Positions 10,201 to 20,200 of a DNA stretch of 64,000 nt are shown here, piece after piece. Positions within the stretch are counted from its first letter, which is position 1, and each line of letters begins with the position of its first letter. The DNA is from Caulochytrium protostelioides (taxonomy: Eukaryota > Chytridiomycota > Caulochytriomycetes > Caulochytriales > Caulochytriaceae). The position numbers and the translations under genes were made by a program. The DNA is taken from positions 1 to 64,000 of the forward strand of contig ML014111.1 of the NCBI GenBank assembly GCA_003615045.1. The letters run 5' to 3'. The notes under the pieces are model-generated. The model saw only the letters and a program-made list of their open reading frames with translations, made no database searches and had not been told where the DNA came from.

Positions 10201-13200
10201 GCCAACCGGCCTCCCCCGGCCTCCTTCCTCTTCTTGCGGTCTCTGGCGGCGGCCGCGTCCCGTCCGCCTTCTGGCCCTTCGCGCTGGGCGACCCCAACGG
10301 CGGCGGCGGCGGCGTTGGCGTCAGCGGCGGCGTTGGCGTCAGCGGCGGCGGCGGCGGCGGCGGTGGATGGTCCATTTGCGGTATCGACGCATCGGTCGCC
10401 AGCGGCGCGGTGGCGGCCGTCTCCCTTGGCGTGCGAGGAGCGAGACGGACATCAGCGGGGCCACCGTGGGCGAGGGCCTGTCGAGTCAGCCGTGAGCGAC
10501 GCCCGAGTGTGCCGTCGCCGTCGTCTCTGGGCGTCACGACGGCGTTGCGCGGGTCTGGCGCGCGCAGGCCGGCAGAGCCGATGGCCCGTCGGCTGATGCC
10601 CGGGCGCGCCGGCACCGCAGGTCGGCCGGGGCGGTGACGCCCGCCGTTCCCCCCAGTGCGCAGGGGAAAGGCCGCTTGCACCTCGAGAAAAAAAAAGGCA
10701 GGAGGCCGAGTCATGCCATGTCATCGCCGGCACCGTCTTGACTCAGAGCATGGCGGATGCCCGGCGGTCGACCTGATCGGAGCCCTTGAGAGCGCGGGGC
10801 CATGTCGCAGCATGAGCGTCCGCCACCCGCGGCGCGTGTGCGTACGATTGTCTGCGGTCGCCGCCGCGGTGAGGCCCGGCGTGGAGGTGCACCGGCGGCG
10901 CCCGTGCTTCATCACGCCGAGTCACGCCCCCCTCGTGTGGATGTGGAGGTGTGGGCGATGGGCCACAGAACATGGTTCGTTCCCGTCTTGAGCGCAGAGG
11001 CCCGCTGCTGCGGCCGCGTTGGAGGCTTCGCCCGGCGTCGGTCGGTGAGCTCGGCAGGGCAGCCTCCGCCACCAAGAGGGCGATGCCCGCGCGATGCCCG
11101 CGCCATGGCCGCTCCTTGGCCCGAACGGCGTATGAAACATCCTGCGACACGCGCGGCGTCGGCATGCGGAACGCGCAAACGGTGGCCACCGCGACGCTAG
11201 AAGGAGGACGCGCAGTCGTCCCACCCTACCCCATCCCGCCCTGACCCACCTGGCCAGCCGCCCTCGCCAGCCGCGCGACCCACGCGACCTGGGAGTCATC
11301 ATTGTTAGGTGCCTGCATGAAACGATGCCATCGCCAACCCGCGCGATGTCCCTCTGACTGCGCCGCTGATCCGCCTCCCCTGCGACCCGACTGTTGCCGG
11401 TGATCCCTGACTACCCCTGTCGCCACCAGGTCCGTCGCGCCTGGGCATGCATCGGCGTATCGCACAGCACGAGAGTCTCCGCAAACGCTGCCCAACGGCA
11501 CGACCGCCCTGCCCCTCACTCCCCACCTATCGCACGCTCGCCGTAGCCGCTGCTCCGGTTCCGGCTCCGGCTCCGGCTCCTGCTTTTTTTCCCTGCTCCT
11601 GCAGCCGACGACGCGCCGCCCGCCTTCTTGCCCGCTTGGCCGCCGACCTGCCCACGCCGCCGATACCCGACGCCACCGCTGGTCGCTGGTCTTCATCGTG
11701 CACCACTGCGCTCTCGAGGCCTACCCGCTGTGCGTTCCTGTCGCCTGAGCGTGATACCAGCCACCACGCTGTTTCGTTATCACCGCCTCATAGACGGCCC
11801 GCGGAAGGCACTCCACTGTCCGACGGCTGCCGAAACGCTGCCGGTTGCTTCCGGCTCAGGAACTCGCCACGGGGAACGCGCCACATCCATTCTGGCGAAG
11901 CGCACGCCAAGCAAATTGACCGGATGTGGCCCGATCCTGCGGACCCTGCGATCTGAAACCTCCCCATTGGATCCAGCGATCATAGCCCTCCTTCTGCCCC
12001 TCCCCTCTTATTGACTCCCTCTCCTCCCTCTGTCCGTCGGCTTGGCTGGACCGTCGGCCTCTCTCCTTCCGCTTCCACTTCTCTTGTCTTGATCTTGAAG
12101 ATCACCTTGCTCTCCGCTTGTCCGATCCCGCCTCCTCCTCACCACCTTCGGTTCCCGCGCGGTGACACCGCTCCTGCTCACCCTTCACTCCCCCGTCCCG
12201 ACCGGTCCAGCTCTTCCGCTGGCCGCCGCGCTGCTGTCGTCCTGCGGTGTTGCCGTGCCCGGAGCCACCCCGTTGGCCTGGCGTGCCTGGCGACGCCTTC
12301 GGCTCCCGTGATACCCGCGCCTTCGGTCATCCCTCGGCAGCGGCGGTGCGCCCTCGCGCCCCCATTCCCCATCACTGTCAGCCCGTGGTCCGCCGAGCCG
12401 CTTCGGAAGATACCGCTTGGCCCCCTGCCCCATCCCGAGGGTGCTCAATCTCCGTGATCCCGGTTCACGCGCTTGCCGGCTGTGAAGCGACGTCGTCGTC
12501 GTTGTTTTCGTCGCCGTCGCCGTCGCCGTCATCGTCCACTCGCCGTGACTGACGGGACGGCCCGGCCACCGCCAGCCGACGTGCATTCCATCCACTGGCG
12601 AGAGACAGTCCTGGACGAGTCATCCCCCGCATACTGGGTGCATCGCCACGTCCGCTGGCGGGGATCCACCCGCGTGACGTCGCTAGACCCATCGTCGACC
12701 GTGACGAGTGCTAGATCAGTGACTCGTCAGAGGCCGCAGGTACAGGCTCGTCCGCCCTGCCGAGGATCTTCGCCTCGGTGCTCTTCCTCGTCGTATCAGC
12801 GAAAGGCGACCTGCTCTTGCTTTTCCCGCCGCCCGGGCGCATTAGTTTGTAGTCGCCTTCTGTGCTGATGGCATCCTTGGCCGTCTATCTGCTGCCGCCG
12901 TCGATCCCTCTTCCTGAACCCTGATCGCGGTACCGGTGTCACGCCAAACATTGATTGGAGCCGCGCCCTCCTGAAAACACGGAAGTCTCGGACAGCCGGC
13001 GGCGCTTCCGCCTCCCCTTTGCCCGCCTTTCCCCCTCTTGCGTTTTAAAGGGCACAGCCGAGCCCTCGCCACCCCGCGCTATCTGGCGAGCCCAACGCCA
13101 TCGACCCATCGGTATACTCCAGTCCCTGGCTTACATAAGCCGTGCCGTTTTGTGGGCTGTCAATCGACACCACAAGACATCGCAGACACGCGACACGGAC

Positions 13201-13404
13201 AGCAGTACGATACCGGCGCCAGCCCTAGATCTTTTATTACTTTCTGCTTGCAGAGGGTGCCAAGGACAAATTAGGGTTCACGCCGTGACAGTCCCCTTTG
13301 TCTCTCTTTTCTCTTTGCTTATTTTGACAATCAGCCGATCGCGGCCCGCCATCGGCCCGCCATCATCCCTGACCTTCAAAGCTGACGCCTCTGAAGGCCG
13401 CTCG
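7231..13404. other. Long gene-poor GC-rich stretch
   Basis: About 6 kb with no convincing gene. Open frames occur in several phases on both strands at once, are arginine- and proline-rich and lack domains, which is what very GC-rich non-coding DNA produces. Notable content: a T-rich tract at 8390-8450, a GGC-rich minisatellite at about 10300-10370, and a run of A at 10685-10693. Spliced genes or non-coding RNAs cannot be excluded. Confidence 0.45.
10303..10370. repeat. GGC-rich minisatellite
   Basis: A GGCGGCGTTGGCGTCAGC unit is repeated about twice, flanked by runs of GGC. On the minus strand it would encode alternating Pro-rich and Leu-Thr-Pro segments, but the surrounding frame shows no other sign of being a gene. 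Confidence 0.6.
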
Positions 13405-14068
13405 CACGTGCGGCCCTTGATTTCGGACCTGAATTGTTCTTAAGCCCCGCAGCGCGGCGCTTACCCTAACGTGTGCCACGCCCGAACAACCCTGCGAGGG
13501 CATCCCGGGGCTCGCACTCCTCGTGCCCGATCGCCGTCTCCACGCACGTGGCCGTGCCACGTGCGTCACTCGTCCTCTCGGAGAGCGGTCACGTTGCTGC
13601 CTATCGACCCGCGCGCCACGAGCCTTCGGGAGCGACGAGCCTTCCACGTGCTTACCACGTGGCCGATCAGGGTCACACCCCTCCATAACGATCGCCGCAG
13701 ACGCTCGGTTCAGATTATTCCAGTCCTGGCCGCCATACTGGTCCCGAAGCCGCATCGCGCTGCGTGGCGACCACCCAGCGTTATTGCAGGGGTCGTAAAG
13801 ACGTTGTGATTCTGGCGTAGTCGCACGCAACGAGCGAGCTGTGGACGTACGACATCCCTGCTGGCGGATGGGCTCGGCACTCTTCGTTTCTTTTTTTTTG
13901 CTTGCGTTAGCGTGGCCCTCAACGCTTCGCCGGACTGATTGGCCACGTGGGCCGCGTGGGTCTCCCATGCCGAACGATTTGACGACGCACGGTGTTTCGC
14001 TGATCTCGCTTTGAGGGCAAATCTCTGTCTTTTCACAGCGACATTTGTCAGCTCGGTGACATCACGTG
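13405..14068. promoter_or_regulatory. Cluster of seven CACGTG E-boxes
   Basis: CACGTG occurs at 13405, 13545, 13558, 13645, 13656, 13944 and 14063. At this base composition roughly 0.2-0.3 would be expected in 700 bp. CACGTG is bound by fungal bHLH factors of the Cbf1/Pho4/Tye7 type. The only gene downstream on the plus strand is the 1776-residue protein starting at 14725. A TATTAAG at about 14078 could be a weak TATA element, which would leave a long 5' leader. Confidence 0.55.
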
Positions 14069-14429
14069 CGCTGGACCTATTAAGAACCGCTGTGGAAGAC
14101 GAACTGTGGACTCGTTCAACTCGGATACGCTCTCGGTCGCGCTCATTTTGACGCATCTGCTCATTTGCATCACGCTCACCTACATCACGCTGCTCCCCAC
14201 CCTCCGGCCGGCGTATATGCCGACATCGACGCGCCTGTTTTGCTTGTCGAGCTCTTGTCCCCGTACCTCTTTCTCTCCTCCTCCGCCCCTGACGCGCTCT
14301 TTTCCCTCCTCTCGTTCTCTTGTTGTGGATACCGACCCCGATACCGATTCCCCCCCGAAGCCGCTCCTCTGTGTGTGCTGTGTTCGATTGCTTGTGGTGC
14401 ATGTGGAAGCGGCGGGTCTGTGTATGTAC

Positions 14430-14492
14430 TGGCGTGAGCGTGTGCGTGAGCGTGTGAGCGTGTGAGAGTGTGTGCGTGTGTGTGTACGTGCG
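14430..14492 (+). repeat. GT-rich microsatellite in the presumed 5' leader
   Basis: Irregular repeats of GCGTGAGCGTGT grade into TGTGTGCGTGTGTGTGT. It lies between the E-box cluster and the start of the 14725 gene. It is open in the same frame as that gene but is unlikely to be coding. Confidence 0.6.
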
Positions 14493-14724
14493 CCTCGGCC
14501 GCGGCCTCGGTCGGCCCGGGGGTCACCGCCCGCGGTGCACGTGGCTCATCCCTGCGGCCCACGGTGGGGTTGTGGTGGCACCACCTGCCGCCACAACGGC
14601 CCTGGTGCTCCGACCACGACTCCGACTCGTCGACCATCGCCGCCGCCGATCCTCTCCTTCCGATTCCTCCACATCGGCGCTTGACTCCGGTCAGACGCCC
14701 ACGACCCGCTTCGGACCTGCGATC

Positions 14725-17700
14725 ATGGAGAGCCCGTGGCCGACGCCAGGGCCTGTCCTCCCCCCATCGTATCCGCGGACCGATCGGCCCGCCACGGGCA
14801 CTGCCCCGGCCGTTTCGAACCCCGGGGCCGACGGCGGCGCGTACGAAGCCTATGACGGATCGCACCTCGCCGACGCGTCGCATCCGCATCCCCATCTGCC
14901 GCCGCATCCTGCCCATGTGACGCCGGCCGGCCACGATGCCGCGGGTCCCCGCAGGGCATACGCTTCGCACGCCGCGCCTCCCTCCGGCTCGCCCGCGCCC
15001 GCTGCACCCTATCGCGGCCGCGACGCCGCCGCGTTCAGGGACTCCGCGTATCGGCACCGGCCATCCGACGACTTTGGCGGCCCCGTGGCGACGTCCGATG
15101 CAGCCATGGGCATGGCGCCACCTCGACCAAGGCAAGGATCAGTGCAAGGGCCAGGGCCCGAGCAGGGCGTGCGGTCGCCGCCTTCCAGCGCCGCGGCGTA
15201 TGGCGGCGATGACGCCAGCGCCAGCGCGATCCCGGCCCCTGGCTATGGCCCGCCTGCGAGTCGCATCGCGTCGGACCCTAACGCCGTGGGCACCCGCGGC
15301 GCCTATCGCGAGTACGCGCATCACCCCCATAGCACCTTCGGTGCCGGGTCCCTGCCGCCTGCGGCGCCCGACATGCACCCGCATCCCGGCGACAGCTCGC
15401 CCCATGATCGGCAGCCCGGCCTGGGGCGCCCGCCATCCCAAGCCCACGCCCAAGCCGACGCTCACGCACATGCGCAGGCGCAGGCCCAGACTCTGGCGCA
15501 CGCGGCCCGCGGGCATCCCCAAGGGCATTATTCTGCGATGGCGTCGGGCGCGCCCCATTCCGGCGACAACTCGGCGTACCGCGCCGCCGCCGGTGACGAC
15601 GGCGATGGCATGCATCCGATGCACCGTGAGGCGGGCTTCATGCAGGGTCACCACCATGGCCCCGTCCACAGCCACGGCCGTGGCCATGATCATCACCCAC
15701 AGGGCCACGGCCAAAGCCAGGGCGTGCAGCGACCGTCGCCTGGCCCATCGTTGCCCTTGCCGTCGCATATGCAGTCGCCGTCGCAGCCGCAGCCGCAGCC
15801 GCGGCCGCAGCCGCAGTCGCAGTCGCATCTGCAGTCGCATTTGCAGTCGCAGCCGCAGCCACAGCCGCACTCAGAGCGGCGGCCGGTTCACCTGTCTGCC
15901 GCCGGCACGCCCGTCTCATCCGCGGGCGCCTCAACAGCCCCAGCCACGCCGCCCGCGGCTTATATGTATACTGATGGGATGGCCGCCGCATCGTCCTCGC
16001 CAACGATACCGATGCCGCCGGCGGCGCCACCGCTGTCGTCGTTGTCGCCTTCGGCCATCGCTTATGCGCCGCACTCGCGGCCGCCCGTGTCTGGGTCCTA
16101 TGCAGGTGCGGCTGGGATGGACACGGCCGCAGGCGCCCCGTCTCAAGCGAGTGGTCTAGCCAGCACGATGGCCGGCGGCCGTCGCGCGTCGCGGACCACC
16201 GTCTATGATACCGGCCGTCGGAAACGCCGGCACAATCTGAAACTCCCGCTGGCATACCGCGTCCGCTTCGACGTACCATATGACGAGGGATTGCAGAGTC
16301 TGCTGCAAGGGCTGCACTATGTGATGCCGCCTGCGCCGTGGGACAACGCGACGCTCGCGACGGCGCGGTTGACCGCGCACCGTGGCTCCGATTGGACGAT
16401 TTGGGTCTCGGATGAACTGCAGCAGCAGTTCCACTGCGACAAGGCGCGCTGGGCACCGCGCGCCACGCACGGCGAGTTCATCGAGTTGCTTCTGCAGCTG
16501 CGCGATGCTGAAGCCCACCACGCAGAGCTACGCGGCGGTGTCGTCGTCGGGATGGCGACGGGGATGGGCCTCGGGTTTGGGGGAACGCCGCCAGGGCCCA
16601 CGAACGCGGGCCCCGTGGGCCCCATGAGCGCCTCACTGAGCGCCACGCCTCATAGCGCCCACTCTTCTGCCTTGCACGGCCAAGGCCGCGGCCACGACGT
16701 CTATGCACCTCTGGGCCACGCATCGCCGGGGTCGATGCACGCGCCCCATGTGGCGTCGTCGATGCGGCGGCCGCCGTCGCCGCCGTCGCCGCATCATCCG
16801 ATGCACGGGCCTGGGCATCCGTCCCTGTCGATGTCGCATCCGCCGATGCATAGCTATTCGTCTGCATACGCGTCTGCATACCCACCTCACGGTTCCTTCG
16901 CGTCACAGGGATACAGCCCGTCGCAGCACCCGACCTCGCCGTCGCTCGCGGCCTCCCATGCCCATGCCCATGCACTTGACCACGGCCACGGCCACGGCCA
17001 CCACGCTTCCGCGCCCGGATCGACCTCCGTCTCCGCATCGTCGTATGTCCACCGTGACCATGGCAGCGGGCAGCATGGCTCTTCTCGTGGCGGCGATGGC
17101 GGTGGTGGCTTGTCCCATTATCATACCGCGCCGCCCTCGCGACATGGTCCTCGGATCGTGATCCCGTCGGGTCCGGCGGCCGCGCGACTGTCCGCCATGC
17201 ACCCACCGCCGCGGCACCCCAACGCGCCCGCGGCGGTGGCCTCCGGCTCCGGCCCCGGCTCCGGCTCCGGCTCAGCCTCCGCACCGCCGCCGTCCATCGC
17301 GTCGGCCACCGAAATCGAGCATCGCGACGGCTACGCGATGCACCGCGGGCCGATGAGCGCTGACAGCGTCCGGATGGTCGCGTCTGACTCCCACTCGAGC
17401 GCCAGCTTCCAGGGCCATGCCGTCAGCGCCTCGTCGGGACCCGCTCGCATCACCGAGTCCCGGCCGCCGCTGCCGGAGCCCCCGCGCTCGGCCTACCCGA
17501 CATCGACGCCGAGCCGTCATATGCTGCCGCCGTGGGCGACCCCCGCCGTCCCGCATTCGCAGGGGCGCTGGTCACCGGGCCCCGGCAGCGCCGGCACGTA
17601 TCCCCCCGCGGGCTACGCCTCATCGCACACCGGTATGGCGGCGCTATCGCCGTCCCCGGCCTCAGCGTTTGCCGCGCCTTCCCGAGGCTATCCGTCGCAG

Positions 17701-20055
17701 CGCCCCGCGCTGCCTCACAGGCACTCGCAGCCGCTCATTCCACTCGCTGGGTCCCAGCGGTCGTCGGCACCCGACGAGCGCCACGACGACGGCGGTGACG
17801 ACGAACCACACGATGGGCGACCGCGGCTCCTGCAGCGGCAGCCGGCTAGCTACGATTCGGCTACGACGTCGGCTTCGCCGCCGACTGCACAGCCACCGAC
17901 TGCGTACGCGCCGCATCGCGGGCACCACCACGAGCCGCTGCCGTACGCGCTTAATTCATATGCGACATATCCACCCTCCCAGGCGTCCAGCTACGCGAAT
18001 GTTAAGTCGCAGCCCTCGCCTTTGGCCCAGTTGTCGTCATCGGTGGGCAGCCCCCATATGGAGGTCGGTCCTAGCACCTCGCGTAGCTCTCTTGACGACC
18101 CCCGTCTGACCCCGAACGGCGGCGGGTATGCGGCCCACGCGGCCCCCACCGCCTATCCCGTGGACTCGGGGTCTGCCTACTCGTACGCATCGAGCACCGA
18201 CAGCGTGCCCCTGCGCTCGGATGCGCCCGTCACGGCCGATCAGCCGCCGCACGGCCCCCCCGCGAGCGGGCACACCGCGCCGTCTTACCATTCCGCGTCC
18301 CCGACGCAAGGGTCCACTGGCATGCCGTTCGCCGCGGCGCCATCGCCATCCCTGCCGCAGAGCGCGTCGATTCGTTCCGCACCGACGCCCATGCTCAAGC
18401 CAGAGACGATGCGTGACGCGATGCCGCTGCCCGGGATGGCAGCCCCGCCGGGTCCCGCAATGCAGGACAGCTATGAGCCCACGGATGCCGCTTATGACGC
18501 GCGCGTTGCAGCGCATCGCGACTCGGACCGCGGGGCACATCTGGGCCGCGTCGAGCCGCCGCCCCCGAGCCATCGCCACGACGCGAGCGGCATCGAGACC
18601 CATGATGATACTGTGATGCACGATGCCGCTCGACCGCCGCATCCGACCACGGTGGCCGCGGTCGCCGTCATGCAGGAGCCGTTGGATCGGCCGGATGTGA
18701 AAGACCGCGTAGGCGAGCGGGGCTGGGCGGGGTCCCCCAGCACCGGTCCCTACGATCTTCCCTTTGGCGGTCCGCCGCCGGGCACGGCGTCGTCGGCGAC
18801 CGCTCGCACCGGCCACCTCCCGCCATTCAGCCAGCTGCGCGACAACGCCGATTCCATCAGCCAGCTGCCGGGTGAGCCATCGGCCATCAACCTCGCGCCC
18901 TACATGGGACCCGCGGGCTCTGTGCCGGCGCCGGCCGCCGTCGCCGACACCACGACGGCAGCGCCTCCGCGACCGCCATCTGAGCCGATGCCTAGCGATC
19001 CGGGGACCGCAGGGGCGCCGCCAACGTCTGTGCCGACGACGGCGCCGCACCCGCGCGGCTCCTACTATGCGGTCCGCGGCGAGTCTCTCCACTCCGGCGG
19101 AACATCTACCAACGCCCTCGCCTCTCCGAGCTCCGCCTCTGGCACAAACACGGGCTCCGGGCCGGCGTCGGGCCCGCCCCATCGCGAGCATCCATGGACC
19201 ACGCTGCCGCGGCGCTATTCGCCTTACTCGAGCTACGCGCCGTCGACGCCGCTCTCAAGCGGCGCGAGCGGCACGAGCGGCGTTGGCGGCATCTATAGCG
19301 GCCACGGCCTCAGCAGCACGGGCAGCAGTGCTTATACGAGCAGCAGTGGCAGCACGACGGGCGACAGCAGCAGCGGGAGCCATGCGCTACGCCCGCTGCC
19401 CTACGAGCCATCGAAACTCCGCTCCTACCTGCGCCATCCGCAGAACTACCATCCGGGTGGCGCCTTCGGCCTCCCCAACCCGTCCTCGCCGGCCCCGCCG
19501 GCCTCACGGCCGCCCCACCCGGCGCCGCTGTCGCTGCCGCCGCCACCGCCGCCGCTGCCTCTCTTCGAGCCGCACCGCGCGCCGTACGAGCTGCCGAAGC
19601 TCAGCGGACCGCCGCGGACCGAGTACCGTCACGAGCCGCCGCCGCTGCCGCCTGGTGCGACGTCTTCGGCGTCGTCGGGCCTCTCGTCTCCCGATCTCCC
19701 GGCCGGGGACGCGCCGCGGCGGCCCACGGCGCAGCTTCACCGCCTGGCGCAGGCGAGCCGAGCCAGTATCGACGGCATCGTCGAGGAGCGTCCCGTCTGG
19801 GCAGGCACCCGGCCCGCGCCGCTGTCGCGCCGCGCGACCCTGGCCGACCCAGCCCACGCCGTCGACTCGGCCGGTCCGTACCCGCCGCCCGACGGCAGCC
19901 TCGTGCCCTCGGCGGAGAAGCGGCTGCGCGCTGGGATCCAGCCGCCGGCGTCCCTGAAGCGGCATGGCGCGGACGACGCCGGGCTCTCCGCGTCCGTCTC
20001 TCCGCTGGCCACGCCCGGCTCGGCCTCAGGCCCGGACGGGCCCTCCGCTGCGTAG
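14725..20055 (+). CDS. Large low-complexity protein with one folded-looking island, function unknown
   Basis: 1776 codons from the ATG at 14725 (MESPWPTPG...). The frame stays open upstream to 14470, but that part is GT-microsatellite and unlike the rest. Most of the protein is disordered and rich in Pro, Ser, Ala, His, Gly and Gln. It has His-Ala/Gln-Ala alternations near residues 240-265, Gln-Pro runs near 355-385, a His-Gly run near 755-765 and poly-Ser near 1530-1555. The exception is an island at about residues 490-610: a basic GRRKRRHN, then YRVRFDVPYDEGLQSLLQGL, a WTIWVSDELQQQF block, and an amphipathic HGEFIELLLQLRDAEAHHAE. This suggests a small domain, perhaps DNA- or protein-binding, but I recognise no family. 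It converges on CTF18 with 145 bp between the stop codons. The composition would suit a nuclear regulator or condensate-forming scaffold; that is speculation. Confidence 0.75.
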   Translation: MESPWPTPGPVLPPSYPRTDRPATGTAPAVSNPGADGGAYEAYDGSHLADASHPHPHLPPHPAHVTPAGHDAAGPRRAYASHAAPPSGSPAPAAPYRGRDAAAFRDSAYRHRPSDDFGGPVATSDAAMGMAPPRPRQGSVQGPGPEQGVRSPPSSAAAYGGDDASASAIPAPGYGPPASRIASDPNAVGTRGAYREYAHHPHSTFGAGSLPPAAPDMHPHPGDSSPHDRQPGLGRPPSQAHAQADAHAHAQAQAQTLAHAARGHPQGHYSAMASGAPHSGDNSAYRAAAGDDGDGMHPMHREAGFMQGHHHGPVHSHGRGHDHHPQGHGQSQGVQRPSPGPSLPLPSHMQSPSQPQPQPRPQPQSQSHLQSHLQSQPQPQPHSERRPVHLSAAGTPVSSAGASTAPATPPAAYMYTDGMAAASSSPTIPMPPAAPPLSSLSPSAIAYAPHSRPPVSGSYAGAAGMDTAAGAPSQASGLASTMAGGRRASRTTVYDTGRRKRRHNLKLPLAYRVRFDVPYDEGLQSLLQGLHYVMPPAPWDNATLATARLTAHRGSDWTIWVSDELQQQFHCDKARWAPRATHGEFIELLLQLRDAEAHHAELRGGVVVGMATGMGLGFGGTPPGPTNAGPVGPMSASLSATPHSAHSSALHGQGRGHDVYAPLGHASPGSMHAPHVASSMRRPPSPPSPHHPMHGPGHPSLSMSHPPMHSYSSAYASAYPPHGSFASQGYSPSQHPTSPSLAASHAHAHALDHGHGHGHHASAPGSTSVSASSYVHRDHGSGQHGSSRGGDGGGGLSHYHTAPPSRHGPRIVIPSGPAAARLSAMHPPPRHPNAPAAVASGSGPGSGSGSASAPPPSIASATEIEHRDGYAMHRGPMSADSVRMVASDSHSSASFQGHAVSASSGPARITESRPPLPEPPRSAYPTSTPSRHMLPPWATPAVPHSQGRWSPGPGSAGTYPPAGYASSHTGMAALSPSPASAFAAPSRGYPSQRPALPHRHSQPLIPLAGSQRSSAPDERHDDGGDDEPHDGRPRLLQRQPASYDSATTSASPPTAQPPTAYAPHRGHHHEPLPYALNSYATYPPSQASSYANVKSQPSPLAQLSSSVGSPHMEVGPSTSRSSLDDPRLTPNGGGYAAHAAPTAYPVDSGSAYSYASSTDSVPLRSDAPVTADQPPHGPPASGHTAPSYHSASPTQGSTGMPFAAAPSPSLPQSASIRSAPTPMLKPETMRDAMPLPGMAAPPGPAMQDSYEPTDAAYDARVAAHRDSDRGAHLGRVEPPPPSHRHDASGIETHDDTVMHDAARPPHPTTVAAVAVMQEPLDRPDVKDRVGERGWAGSPSTGPYDLPFGGPPPGTASSATARTGHLPPFSQLRDNADSISQLPGEPSAINLAPYMGPAGSVPAPAAVADTTTAAPPRPPSEPMPSDPGTAGAPPTSVPTTAPHPRGSYYAVRGESLHSGGTSTNALASPSSASGTNTGSGPASGPPHREHPWTTLPRRYSPYSSYAPSTPLSSGASGTSGVGGIYSGHGLSSTGSSAYTSSSGSTTGDSSSGSHALRPLPYEPSKLRSYLRHPQNYHPGGAFGLPNPSSPAPPASRPPHPAPLSLPPPPPPLPLFEPHRAPYELPKLSGPPRTEYRHEPPPLPPGATSSASSGLSSPDLPAGDAPRRPTAQLHRLAQASRASIDGIVEERPVWAGTRPAPLSRRATLADPAHAVDSAGPYPPPDGSLVPSAEKRLRAGIQPPASLKRHGADDAGLSASVSPLATPGSASGPDGPSAA

Positions 20056-20200
20056 CGGTTGCAAAGCGCGTGGTCCCTTTGGATGGTTCTCTTTTGTATT
20101 CATACCAGTCGCCTTTTTTTTCTTGTTTGACCTTGTTTTTGGTTCTTCCCGGCAAGCGATTCATGGTTATTTTGCATGGATGATCGTGGGAGGGCGTTCG
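20056..20200. terminator. Shared 3' intergenic region of two convergent genes
   Basis: 145 bp between the stop of the 14725 gene and the stop of CTF18. It contains T-rich tracts (about 20116-20145) and little else, so the two transcripts probably share or overlap their 3' ends. Confidence 0.5.

Noticed and set aside
9677-10714. Minus-strand open frame of 345 codons with a Pro/Thr-rich middle
   Set aside because: It crosses a run of nine A residues and a GGC minisatellite, is arginine/glycine-rich with no domain, and equally long frames overlap it on the other strand. More likely a by-product of high GC.
13363-13968. Minus-strand open frame of 201 codons
   Set aside because: Arg/Ser-rich, no family resemblance, and it overlaps the E-box cluster, which argues for regulatory DNA.
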